Origin: Natronomonas gomsonensis
GTDB lineage: Archaea > Halobacteriota > Halobacteria > Halobacteriales > Haloarculaceae
Reading direction: 5' to 3'
Assembly (NCBI RefSeq): GCF_013391635.1
Contig: NZ_JACAWU010000001.1
Coordinates: forward strand, 992,001-1,056,000
Length of the DNA: 64,000 nucleotides
Position numbers and translations under genes: made by a program
In this document: positions 26,160-34,596 of the stretch, one piece after another
Position numbering within the stretch: the first letter of the stretch is position 1
How the letters are laid out: each line of letters starts with the position of its first letter
Notes under the pieces: model-generated
Databases searched by the model: none
Told to the model about the DNA's origin: nothing
What the model saw: only the letters and a program-made list of their open reading frames with translations

Positions 26160-26741
26160 ATGAGTACTGACACGCCCGCGGCGTCGGCCGACAGCGAGCC
26201 ACTGACCGAAGCGGAGCTCCAGGCTCGCATCGAGGAACTGGAGGACAAAGTCGCCACGCTGGAAACCGACACCGCAGACGACACGAAGAAGATGACCATC
26301 GTCGCCACGCAGGGGACCTTCGACATGGCGTACCCGCCGCTCATCCTCGCGTCGACGGCCGCCGCCTTCGGCTGGGACGTCGTCGTCTTCCACACGTTCT
26401 GGGGACTGGACATCCTCCACGAGGAGAAGTCCAAGGACCTGAAACTCTCCGCCGTCGGCAACCCGAGTATGCCGATGCCGAACGCCCTCGCGGCGCTCCC
26501 GGGGATGGACAGCATGGCGACGAAGATGATGGAAAAGCGTATCTCCGAGAACGGCACCGCCACCATCGAAGAGCTCATCGAGCTCTCCTTGGACCAGGGT
26601 GTCGAGCTGCAGGCCTGTCAGATGACCATCGAGCTGATGGAGTACGACGAAGACGACTTCTACGACGACGTGACCGTCGGCGTCGGCGCCGCCACCGCGC
26701 TCCAGCACATGGCGGAGTCCGACATCCAACTGCTCGTCTGA
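26160..26741 (+). CDS. DsrE/DsrF-like (DsrE2-type) sulfur-handling protein
   Basis: 193 residues. An N-terminal acidic coiled-coil-prone stretch (EAELQARIEELEDKVATLE, about 18-36) is followed by the DsrE fold from residue 45. The conserved Cys153 in ELQACQMTIELM is the presumed persulfide-binding residue of DsrE2 proteins, which partner with TusA and rhodanese in sulfur trafficking. ATG 26160 begins 1 bp after the tusA stop, confirming one operon. A helix with PALGMDSMATK may be membrane-peripheral. Confidence 0.88.
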   Translation: MSTDTPAASADSEPLTEAELQARIEELEDKVATLETDTADDTKKMTIVATQGTFDMAYPPLILASTAAAFGWDVVVFHTFWGLDILHEEKSKDLKLSAVGNPSMPMPNALAALPGMDSMATKMMEKRISENGTATIEELIELSLDQGVELQACQMTIELMEYDEDDFYDDVTVGVGAATALQHMAESDIQLLV

Positions 26742-26955
26742 ATTTTTCCGCGCCGCGCCGTGGCGTTCCTTTGGCTCTGTCGTGTTCCGTAGTCCCGGAT
26801 AGAGGTGGGGCTGCTGAACGTGGAAATTGACCCCCACACCCGTACGTAGCCCGCTTTCGGTCCCTGACGTTTCGAAGTTGATGCGGGACCCCCGAACTAC
26901 GACGGTTCGAATGTAAACCTTGGAATCCATACCGTCCCGTCGTCGATGTCGTGGT

Positions 26956-27831
26956 ATGGCTTCACAACCGTCTCCGGACGACGACTCGCTCTCGCCGCCG
27001 CCGATTACCGAAGACCGTGTTCTCCGACTCGAGGACGACCGCTTCTCGAGTGACACCGTCGCCGTCGTGACCGGCGCCGCCTCGGGCATCGGACGGGCGA
27101 CCGCCATCGCGCTCGCGGTCAACGGCCTGACCGTCGTCGGACTCGACGTCGACGAGGACGGCCTCGACGGGACTGTCGAGACGGTCGATTCCCTCGATGC
27201 CGACGGGCGGATGGTCGCCACACCGTGCGATTTGACCGACGGCGACGATATCGAGGCCGCCGTCGACGCCGCGAGCGAGGAGGGGTCGATTCGCTACCTC
27301 GCCAACATCGCCGGGATGCAACACATCGCCTCCATCCCCGAGTTCCCGACCGAGGAGTACGACCGCATGATGGACGTGATGTTGCGGGCGCCGTTCCTGC
27401 TGTCGAAACACGTCATGCCGCACATCCGAGAGACGGACGACGGGGTCGGCGCAATCGCGAACATGTCGTCGGTCCACGGCCAGTACGCGACACGTGACAA
27501 GGCGACCTACATCACCGCAAAACACGGCCTCAACGGGCTCACACGCTCTATCGCCGCCGAGGGCGAGGGCACGCTGCGCGGCTTTTCAGTCAGCGTCGGT
27601 TACGTACTGACGCCGCTGATGGCCAACCAAATAGCCGACACTGCCGAGGAACGGGGCATCTCCGAGGAGGCGGTCATCGAGGACGTGATGCTCGGGCAGG
27701 CCCGGACGAAGGAGTTGATGATGCCCATCGAGGTGGCGAACCTCTTCGTGTTCGGCTTCTCCTCACACGCCAGACACCTCAACGGCGGCGACCTGCTGTT
27801 CGACGGCGGCTACACGACGACCTACGAGTGA
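26956..27831 (+). CDS. Short-chain dehydrogenase (3-hydroxybutyrate-dehydrogenase-like)
   Basis: 291 residues from ATG 26956 (MASQPSPDDDSL); a start at 26920 would add 12 residues with no support. It has TGAASGIGRATAIA near residue 40, the Rossmann glycine motif, and the catalytic Ser in MSSVHGQYATRDKATYITAKHG with Tyr and Lys. The ending DGGYTTTYE matches 3-hydroxybutyrate or similar SDRs. It is cytoplasmic, NAD(P)-linked, with unknown substrate. A 16-bp perfect palindrome (27838-27853) follows the stop and may form the 3' end of the transcript. Confidence 0.85.
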   Translation: MASQPSPDDDSLSPPPITEDRVLRLEDDRFSSDTVAVVTGAASGIGRATAIALAVNGLTVVGLDVDEDGLDGTVETVDSLDADGRMVATPCDLTDGDDIEAAVDAASEEGSIRYLANIAGMQHIASIPEFPTEEYDRMMDVMLRAPFLLSKHVMPHIRETDDGVGAIANMSSVHGQYATRDKATYITAKHGLNGLTRSIAAEGEGTLRGFSVSVGYVLTPLMANQIADTAEERGISEEAVIEDVMLGQARTKELMMPIEVANLFVFGFSSHARHLNGGDLLFDGGYTTTYE

Positions 27832-27837
27832 AGTCGC

Positions 27838-27853
27838 GGAGTCGGCCGACTCC
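27838..27853. terminator. Palindrome after the SDR gene, possible terminator
   Basis: GGAGTCGGCCGACTCC is a perfect 16-bp palindrome starting 7 bp after the stop. Archaeal terminators usually rely on T-rich stretches, and the only one nearby is CTTTTT at 27882, so this could equally be part of the regulatory region of the next gene. Confidence 0.3.
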
Positions 27854-27935
27854 CTCGTTGACCGTCGATTGACGGGAGTACACTTTTTACCGCCGGACGT
27901 AACGGTCTGTCCGACTCTTTCGGGTCGAGAGGACG

Positions 27936-29585
27936 ATGACAGGTACAACAGACGAAATCGTGGAATTGTTCGAAGCGGGCGGCGTCGACACGGTGTTCGG
28001 CTTCCCCTGCGAGCAGATGGACCCCTACTACTCGAGCCTCGCGGACTCCTCGCTGCGACACGTCTTGGGCCGTAGCGAAGCGAGTGCGGCGCTGATGGCC
28101 GACGGGTACGCCCGGGCCAACCGGACGGTCGGCGTCGTCGACGGCGTCGGCGGCCCCGGCGCCGCCTACATGAGCGCGGGCCTGTGTGAAGCCGACGGCG
28201 CCTCCAGTCCGGTCCTCGCGCTCACCGGCGACAACGAACGCGACATCCGCGGACGGGAGGTGATACAGGACGGCGACAACGAGGCGATACTCGGCCCACA
28301 CGCCGAGGTGACCTTCGACGCCGAATCCGGCGACCGCGCCGTCGAAGCCGTCGAAGCGGCGCTCCGACAGATGACGACCGGCGTGCCGAAACCCGCCCAC
28401 GTCAACCTCCCCGGCGACGTGTTCGAGGAGGATGTCAACTACTCGCCGGCCACAGTCGACGCGTCGTATCCCACCGACCGTCCCGCGCCCAACCCCGAAC
28501 GCGTCGCGGCGACGCTGGACCGTCTCGAAGCCGCCGAGGCGCCGGTCGTCCTCGCCGGAGAGGGCGTGGTTCGCGCCGACGCCAGCGAGGCACTGACCGA
28601 GTTTGCCGAACGGACGAACACGCCCGTCGTCACGTCGATAAACGGCAAGGGTGCCGTCGCCGAGACCGAACCGTACGCGCTCGGCGTCGCGGGGCGGTGG
28701 GGGTTCTGTGAGACGGCCAACGACGCCCTCGAAGCCGCCGACCTCGTCGTCGGATTGGGAACGCGATTCAGCGACCTCACCACCGTCGGGTGGTCGCTGA
28801 TTCCCGACGACGCCGAAATCGTCCACGTCGATTTGGACCGGGCGTGGCTGGGGAAGAACTACGCCACCGACGCGGCGATACAGGCCGACGTTCGGGCGAC
28901 GCTTCGGGCGCTCAACGACTGTATCGACGCCGACGACTACGCCGACCGCGCCGACCGCATCGAGTCGCTCGACGCCGACCGCACCGAGTGGCGGGTCTCC
29001 CACGATGGCGATTTGCGGAGCGACGCCGAACCGGTCGCACCCGCCCGCGTCGTCGACGAACTGAACGAGACCATCCCGGCCGACGGGATTCTCGTCAGCG
29101 CCACCAGCTACTCGGGGTTCTTTTCGGGAGCTTTCTACGAGGTCGAAGAACCCGGTCTTGGCTACCTACAGGCCCGCGGCAGCGACGGCATCAACGTCTG
29201 TCTCCCGCAGGCCATCGGCGTCCAACTCGCCCGTCCCGACACGCCCGTCGTTGCCCTCTCCGGCGACGGCGGCATCGGCTATCACATCGCCGACCTCGAG
29301 ACGGCCGCTCGCGAGGACCTGCCGCTGACCGTTGTCGTCTTGAACAACGACGGGCTCGGCTCCTCGAAGGCCAGCCAAATCGGCACCGACAACTTCCAAC
29401 TCTCGACGGACTTCCACGAGGGCGTCGACTACGCCGCCATCGCCCGCGGCTTCGGCTGTCGCGGCGAAACCGTCGAGACGCCCGACGAACTCACCGAGGC
29501 GCTCCCCAACGCCATCGAGAGCGACGAACCGACGTTGCTCGACGTGCAGGTCGACCCCTTCGCGGTCCCGCCGATAGTGTTCTGA
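27936..29585 (+). CDS. Thiamine-pyrophosphate-dependent enzyme, acetolactate-synthase-like
   Basis: 549 residues. The N-terminal TPP domain has GVDTVFGFPCEQMD with the expected Glu in GRSEASAALMADGYAR. The central domain has VVLAGEGV. The C-terminal domain has the TPP-Mg motif GDGGIGYH...NNDGLG near residue 445. Length matches large-subunit acetolactate synthase, but without a paired regulatory-subunit gene and with divergent active-site residues, other decarboxylases (e.g. glyoxylate carboligase-like or benzoylformate-like) are possible. A TATA-like CTTTTTAC at about 27883 precedes the gene. Confidence 0.82.
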   Translation: MTGTTDEIVELFEAGGVDTVFGFPCEQMDPYYSSLADSSLRHVLGRSEASAALMADGYARANRTVGVVDGVGGPGAAYMSAGLCEADGASSPVLALTGDNERDIRGREVIQDGDNEAILGPHAEVTFDAESGDRAVEAVEAALRQMTTGVPKPAHVNLPGDVFEEDVNYSPATVDASYPTDRPAPNPERVAATLDRLEAAEAPVVLAGEGVVRADASEALTEFAERTNTPVVTSINGKGAVAETEPYALGVAGRWGFCETANDALEAADLVVGLGTRFSDLTTVGWSLIPDDAEIVHVDLDRAWLGKNYATDAAIQADVRATLRALNDCIDADDYADRADRIESLDADRTEWRVSHDGDLRSDAEPVAPARVVDELNETIPADGILVSATSYSGFFSGAFYEVEEPGLGYLQARGSDGINVCLPQAIGVQLARPDTPVVALSGDGGIGYHIADLETAAREDLPLTVVVLNNDGLGSSKASQIGTDNFQLSTDFHEGVDYAAIARGFGCRGETVETPDELTEALPNAIESDEPTLLDVQVDPFAVPPIVF

Positions 29586-29599
29586 CGGGCTGAAACGCG

Positions 29600-30397
29600 T
29601 CAGGTCGCGGCTTGGGCCTGCGCTTCGGCCAGCCACTCGGGGTCCGGAACGGTGGTCGACCCGACGCCGGTCAGCGAGTACGTCCACTCCCCGCTCACCG
29701 TCTCGCCGTCTGGCGTTCGCCCGGCGAAGGACCACGCTTCGTAGCGCGAGAGGCCGTCCTCGTCGACGAGGACGGTGTACTCGAAGTCGGTGAGTTCGAA
29801 CTCGTCGGCCGACCCGGCGGCCACGCCACCGGCCCGGATGAGCGCCGAACTGGCCGCGGAGAGTTCGTAGCGGTCGACGGCGACGCCGTCGAACGTCTCG
29901 CTTCCGCGGTACGTCAGGTCGTCGTCCGCGCCGTACGCTCGGGCTTGTGAGAGCGCGATGGCCGTACCGACCACATCCGTCGTACCCTCGTAGACGGCGT
30001 AGGAGGCCGAATCGCCCGACCCGGTACGTGCGTAGGTGACGCCGTCGGCGACGAACTGCTCGGAGGTGACGCTGTCCTCGCCGCCTTCACCCGTGGCGAT
30101 CACCGTATGCGAGCGCTCCGCGCCCAGGTCGGCGTAGAACTCACGAGTGACATCGGTCTCGATGCCGTTTCGGTCGACACCGGCGTACTGCCACGTCACG
30201 GTGAAACTGCCAGCCTCACGCAGAGTCTGCTCGGGGTCGCCGAGCGAAAACGCCTCGGCGTCGTCGGGGTCTCCATCGACAGTCTCATCCGAGGGAGTCT
30301 CCGCATCGCCGTTCGGGGCGACATCGCCACCGCCGGCACAGCCGGCGAGGACCACCATGATGACGACGAACAGCGAGAGCGTGCGGCTCGAATACAT
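29600..30397 (-). CDS. Haloarchaeal lipoprotein, DUF7537-like
   Basis: 265 residues. A lipobox VLAGCAGGG closes the signal peptide (Cys at about 20), followed by a Thr/Glu/Asp linker of about 30 residues and a beta-rich domain with repeats of YTVLVDEDGLSRYEAWSFAG type. The fold resembles LolA/LppX-like lipid-binding proteins that are common in haloarchaea. It is extracellular, anchored to the membrane by lipid. It is convergent with the TPP-enzyme gene, 14 bp apart. Confidence 0.75.
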   Translation of the reverse strand: MYSSRTLSLFVVIMVVLAGCAGGGDVAPNGDAETPSDETVDGDPDDAEAFSLGDPEQTLREAGSFTVTWQYAGVDRNGIETDVTREFYADLGAERSHTVIATGEGGEDSVTSEQFVADGVTYARTGSGDSASYAVYEGTTDVVGTAIALSQARAYGADDDLTYRGSETFDGVAVDRYELSAASSALIRAGGVAAGSADEFELTDFEYTVLVDEDGLSRYEAWSFAGRTPDGETVSGEWTYSLTGVGSTTVPDPEWLAEAQAQAAT

Positions 30398-30559
30398 GGC
30401 TCTGGTACGTCAGCAGAGACGATAAATGAGTGCGCTGGCGGTTTGTGTGTGGCTGATTCGGCGGGTTCGCTCTACCAAACCGTGGCTGCTCCGAGGATGT
30501 CCAGCGTGTCGACGCTCGTTCGAGCGTACGTATTTGTCCGTTCGGTCGAATCACTCTGT

Positions 30560-31072
30560 ATGGCTTCTCTCCGGTCGGACCTCCGAGAACTGGCCGTCGA
30601 ACGCCCGCTCGTCGCCCTCGTCGTCGCTGTCCTCGCCGTCGAGGTGGTCGGCGCCTCGGGCGCCGTCTTCACCGCACAGGGCCTCGGCGCGTGGTACGAC
30701 TCGCTCCAACAGCCGGCGCTGGCGCCGCCGAACTGGGTGTTCGGCCCCGTCTGGACCGCCCTGTTCGCGCTCATCGGCGTCGCCCTGTGGCTGGTGTGGC
30801 GGCAGGCAGATGCCGACCCCGAGGCGGTCCGACTCGCCGTCGGCGTCTTCGTCGTCCACTTCGCGTTCAACCTCGGGTGGTCGGCCGTCTTCTTCGGCGC
30901 GCGAGAAATCGGCCTGGGACTCGCGGTCATCCTCGCGCTCTGGGTGCTCATCGTGGCGACGATGTGGGCCTTCGCTCGGGTCGACCGCAGGGCGGCCCTA
31001 CTGTTGGTTCCGTACCTCACGTGGGTCTCGTTTGCGACGTATCTCAACTACGGCTTCTGGACGCTGAACTAA
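30560..31072 (+). CDS. tspO: TspO/MBR-family tryptophan-rich sensory protein
   Basis: 170 residues, five helices. The start ATG 30560 is chosen because the upstream in-frame sequence is antisense to a lipoprotein. Characteristic: PNWVFGPVWTALFALIGVALWLVW (helix 2 region) and FNLGWSAVFFGAREIGLG and NYGFWTLN near the C-terminus, rich in Trp and Gly. TspO proteins bind porphyrins or cholesterol-like ligands and are associated with light or stress signalling. The close presence of a phototrophy locus is only co-occurrence within 20 kb. Confidence 0.9.
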   Translation: MASLRSDLRELAVERPLVALVVAVLAVEVVGASGAVFTAQGLGAWYDSLQQPALAPPNWVFGPVWTALFALIGVALWLVWRQADADPEAVRLAVGVFVVHFAFNLGWSAVFFGAREIGLGLAVILALWVLIVATMWAFARVDRRAALLLVPYLTWVSFATYLNYGFWTLN

Positions 31073-31096
31073 CCGCCAAGACGCCCCGATGGTCCC

Positions 31097-32200
31097 TCAG
31101 AAAACGGGGTCGTAGACGGCCGCGCCCGTCTCCTCGTGGCGTTGTTCGAGCGTCTCTCGAAGCGCATCGGTACCGAACATCTCCTCGAGGTCGAAGGGGC
31201 CGATTTCGCTGTCGCCGCCGCGTTTGAGAATCTCGTCGACCGTCGCTTCGTCGGCGATGCCGTCCTCGACGAGGCGGTGGCCCTCGTTGACCAGCGCCGC
31301 CAGAATCGGCTGGATGTCGTGTGGCTCCTCGGGGTCGTCCATCAGACACTCCTCGCCATCCCACTCGAAGAAGCCCGCGCCGGATTTCTTGCCGAGGCGC
31401 TCTGCGGCGACCAACTCTTCCATCCGGTCGCGGACGTCCGGCGGCGGGGCGTAGCGGTCGCCGTAGACCTCCGAGAGGTTGTCGACGGTCGCGAGGTGGA
31501 CGTCTAAGCCGATGAGGTCGATGAGTTCCAGCGGCCCGCGGTCGAAGCCGACGTTTCTCGCGGCGGTGTCGATGGCCGCGGGGTCGGCCTCCAGCAGTTC
31601 CCACGTCGCGGCGCACTTGATGCTCGCCGACAGCCGCGAGAGGCCGTTAGCGCGGTACTCCCGGCGGAGTCGAATCGGCTCGCGGTCGATTGCTTCGGCG
31701 GCCTCGTGGGCGATGTCGAGTGCGCGGTCGCTCGCCTCGTCGCCGGATATCTCGACGATGTCGCGGCGAAGCGCGGGGTTCGCGAAGTGAAACAAAACGA
31801 CCCGTTCGGGGTGGTCCATCTCGGCGGCGATGTCGCCGGGCGTCAACGAGGAGGTGTTCGTTCCGATAACCGCATCGGAGGCGAGGACCCCTTCGAGGTC
31901 TGCGACGATGCCGCGTTTGAGGCCGAGCCGTTCGGGGACGGCCTCGACGACGAACTCGGCGTCCGACAGCGCCTCGATGTCAGTGTCGTAGGCGATTCGC
32001 TCGGCAGGGCGGTCCGATACCTCGAGGCCGCCGGCGCGGAGTTCGGCTTCCAGCGTCTCCTCGTGATACGCTCGCGCCTCGGCCAACACGTCGGCGTCGA
32101 CGTCGATTAGCGTGACCGCGTAGCCGGCGTTCGCCAGCAGTCCGGCGATATCGCGACCCATCAGTCCTGCACCGACGACGCCCGTTCGCTCGATTGTCAT
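31097..32200 (-). CDS. 3-hydroxyacyl-CoA dehydrogenase
   Basis: 367 residues. NAD-binding GAGLMGRDIAGLLANAG at residues 10-26, conserved FVVEAVPERLGLK, then NTSSLTPGDIA and HFANPALRRDIVEI with the catalytic His around residue 139. A duplicated C-terminal helical domain runs to the end (LIDLIGLDVHL, SGAGFFEW). It oxidises 3-hydroxyacyl-CoA in fatty-acid or PHB metabolism; in haloarchaea it accompanies beta-oxidation genes. Neighbouring genes do not form a complete beta-oxidation operon here. Confidence 0.9.
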   Translation of the reverse strand: MTIERTGVVGAGLMGRDIAGLLANAGYAVTLIDVDADVLAEARAYHEETLEAELRAGGLEVSDRPAERIAYDTDIEALSDAEFVVEAVPERLGLKRGIVADLEGVLASDAVIGTNTSSLTPGDIAAEMDHPERVVLFHFANPALRRDIVEISGDEASDRALDIAHEAAEAIDREPIRLRREYRANGLSRLSASIKCAATWELLEADPAAIDTAARNVGFDRGPLELIDLIGLDVHLATVDNLSEVYGDRYAPPPDVRDRMEELVAAERLGKKSGAGFFEWDGEECLMDDPEEPHDIQPILAALVNEGHRLVEDGIADEATVDEILKRGGDSEIGPFDLEEMFGTDALRETLEQRHEETGAAVYDPVF

Positions 32201-32254
32201 TGTCTGTGTTGCTCCGTCGGTGATGTGTCAGCCATTCCCTAATAGGTGTCGTGG

Positions 32255-33577
32255 TCACTCGACGGCCTCGGCATTCGACCCGACGCCGTCGACTCGGAGG
32301 TGATAGAACAGCACCCCCAGCGCGACCAGTCCCGCCCACGCGAGAAACAGCGTCGTCGATTGGGTCGCCAGCAGTGCGATGAGAAGCAGGTTCAGCGGCA
32401 CCGCAAGTACCGCCATCGCGTAGACGACCCGAGTCGAGACGGGGAACGCCTCGCGGTCGAACTCCGAAGGCGGGTCCCGGAGGACGCTGATGGCCGCCAG
32501 CATGACGACCGTCACGACGAGTGCGCCGCCGAAGGCCAGCATCGTCCCCAGCTGTTCGAATGGAAGCGGTGCCAGCAGGATGGCCGCACTGAGGAGATAC
32601 GTTCCGAGCAGCGTCCAGTGGGCCGTCCCGAATCGGTCGTTGGTGGCGCCGAGTGCGGCCGGGAACACGCCGTCGTCGGCGAGGGCTTCGGCGTACTTCG
32701 GAATCAGGATGAACGTCGCGTTGAGGCTGGTCGCGACGGCGAACAGCGCCCCACAAATGATGAAGACGGTCTGGAACGCTGGCGAGAGGAACCGCTCGGC
32801 GGCGACTTCGAGGGTCTGTCCGGCCATCCCCTCGACGCCCAGCGACCCGACGGCGACGGCGGCGACGGAGACGTACAACAGGAAGACGAGGGGAATCGAG
32901 AGGAGGAACGATCGCGGAATCGTCACCGTCGCATCCCGGAGGTCGCCGCCGATGTCGATGACGAAGTTCGCGCCCAGACAGGTGAAGTACAGCACGCCCG
33001 CGGCGGCGAGAATCCCGACCGGCCCACTGGCGAACGGCGAGGTGAGGTTCGCCGCCTCGACGGTCGGGGCGCCGAAGGCGACGAACGCACCCAACGCGAC
33101 GACCAACCCCACGAACATCAGCAGTTGGACTTTCGCTGCGAGGCGAATCCCGAAGAGGTTCAACACGAAAAACAGCGTCAGCAGGGCGATACCGCTCGCG
33201 GTTGCCGAGAACGGACCCAGCGCCGTCAGGTACTCGCCGGCGGTCAGCGCGTACAGCGGCAACCCGCCGGCGAACATGCTGATGCCGAGTCCCCACGCCG
33301 CCAGAAACGCCAGCGCCGGGGAGACGAACCGGGCGGGATACCGGTAGTGTCCGCACGTCGTCGGAAACGTTGCTCCGAGCATCGCCGTCGGGACGAGTCC
33401 GAGAACGGCGATGGTTATCGCGACGCCGAAGGACACCACGACGCCCGTCCCGGCGATGTCGACGCCGACGCCGACCAGCGCGAACAGCGCGCCGCCGATG
33501 ATGAGGCCGACCTCGATGGCGACGGCGTCCAACAGGCCGATATCGGCGTCCGACTTCGGGGTGTTGCTTGCTGCCAC
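32255..33577 (-). CDS. APC-family amino acid permease
   Basis: 440 residues from GTG 33577, about twelve helices. The start is chosen at VAASNTPKSDADIG, immediately before the first helix (LLDAVAIEVGLIIGGALFALVG, the typical APC N-terminal segment); the longer ORF to 34318 runs antisense to other genes. The conserved GLGISMFAGGLP and TCLGANFVIDIGGDLRDAT region supports amino acid/polyamine transport. Specificity is unknown. Confidence 0.85.
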   Translation of the reverse strand: MAASNTPKSDADIGLLDAVAIEVGLIIGGALFALVGVGVDIAGTGVVVSFGVAITIAVLGLVPTAMLGATFPTTCGHYRYPARFVSPALAFLAAWGLGISMFAGGLPLYALTAGEYLTALGPFSATASGIALLTLFFVLNLFGIRLAAKVQLLMFVGLVVALGAFVAFGAPTVEAANLTSPFASGPVGILAAAGVLYFTCLGANFVIDIGGDLRDATVTIPRSFLLSIPLVFLLYVSVAAVAVGSLGVEGMAGQTLEVAAERFLSPAFQTVFIICGALFAVATSLNATFILIPKYAEALADDGVFPAALGATNDRFGTAHWTLLGTYLLSAAILLAPLPFEQLGTMLAFGGALVVTVVMLAAISVLRDPPSEFDREAFPVSTRVVYAMAVLAVPLNLLLIALLATQSTTLFLAWAGLVALGVLFYHLRVDGVGSNAEAVE

Positions 33578-33651
33578 GACCCTCGTTCCGAACCAGTGAC
33601 AATAAAACTTGACCGGCGAGGCGTTCGGGTCGGTCGGCGGTGGGCGGCCGT

Positions 33652-34233
33652 TCAACCGGGCAAAAAGAGGTTGATTATCGCGACGACCAGCCCGGCGAGT
33701 GCCATCCGTGCCGCGGCGACGTACCAGCGTTGGCCGGACATAGAGCCCATGTACGCCCCGAAGACACCCAGCACCCCGATACCGAGTGCGACCGCGATGA
33801 GCGCGGCTTCGACCATCGTCAAAAGCGTTCCCTCGAAGAGAAACGGGATGAGGGGGATGAGGATGCCGATGAGCGGTCCGAGGCCGCTCATCGTCGCGTG
33901 AAACAGGCGGGCACCACGCTGTTCGCGTTCGATTTGGGTGTCGTCGAGGTCGACGAGCATCGCCCGCTCGATGCGTCTGAGTTCGGCCTTGGTTTCGGCG
34001 CGCTCGATTTCCCAGACGCTCCAGACCGCCGACGTTCCGAGGCCGACCGCGGCCCCCAGCCCGATTTTGATGACCGTCGCGCCGCTGGGGACGCCCGAGA
34101 GGACGGCGCCGACGATGACGCCGATGCTGGTGAGCGTCCCGTCGAACCCGTTTGAGATGAAGTACCGCCGGGCGATGGGGAGAACGTCCTCCCGTCCGAG
34201 GAGTCGCCGCAGGCGTCGTCGAAGCGAGACCAC
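33652..34233 (-). CDS. VIT1/CCC1-type vacuolar-iron-transporter-like membrane protein
   Basis: 193 residues from GTG 34233 (VVSLRRRLRRLLGRED), with the family's RYFISNGFDGTLTSIGVIVGAVLSG first helix and further helices after residue 100. A cytoplasmic segment with EIERAETKAELRRIERAMLVDLDD fits the metal-binding loop. In this family it moves Fe2+ or Mn2+ out of the cytoplasm. It begins 5 bp after the stop of the DUF211 gene, so the two are co-transcribed; the initiation codon GTG is inferred from that spacing. Confidence 0.75.
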   Translation of the reverse strand: MVSLRRRLRRLLGREDVLPIARRYFISNGFDGTLTSIGVIVGAVLSGVPSGATVIKIGLGAAVGLGTSAVWSVWEIERAETKAELRRIERAMLVDLDDTQIEREQRGARLFHATMSGLGPLIGILIPLIPFLFEGTLLTMVEAALIAVALGIGVLGVFGAYMGSMSGQRWYVAAARMALAGLVVAIINLFLPG

Positions 34234-34238
34234 GGCTC

Positions 34239-34529
34239 TCAGCCGTCCTGTAACGTCCGGCGGTCCGTGACGATGTACTCCCCGCAGGCGACCTGGTCGA
34301 TGGAGTGGACCGTCGCACCGAGGCTCTCGATTCGCTCCTTGATCGTGTCGAAGGACACGTCCTCGCCCTCGAAGGTCAGTTTGACGTTCTGGACCTCCTG
34401 GTCGAGTTCGATGAGCGACGACGTGACGCCCTCGACGCTCTCGATGCCGGAGAGTTGCGTCGTGAACTCCAGAAGCGATGGTTCGTGGGGTTTCAACACG
34501 TCGATGACGAGCCGGCGAACTGTGGACAT
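34239..34529 (-). CDS. DUF211 family protein
   Basis: 96 residues, ferredoxin-like fold (MSTVRRLVIDVLKPHEPSLLEFT... ending TDRRTLQDG), typical of the archaeal DUF211 family, whose members form oligomers and bind metal. It is the first gene of a pair with the VIT1-like transporter. In such pairs the DUF211 protein may regulate or deliver metal to the transporter; this is inference from the gene order. Confidence 0.85.
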   Translation of the reverse strand: MSTVRRLVIDVLKPHEPSLLEFTTQLSGIESVEGVTSSLIELDQEVQNVKLTFEGEDVSFDTIKERIESLGATVHSIDQVACGEYIVTDRRTLQDG

Positions 34530-34596
34530 ACGTTGTGGACAACCTCGCCGTCCAAAAGGGTATCCCGGAGCAGTTGTTTTGGTGTCTGCGCTGCCT

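Noticed and set aside
31980..33602. Minus-strand frame of 540 codons over the permease gene
   Set aside because: Arg-rich and out of frame with the clear twelve-helix APC permease.
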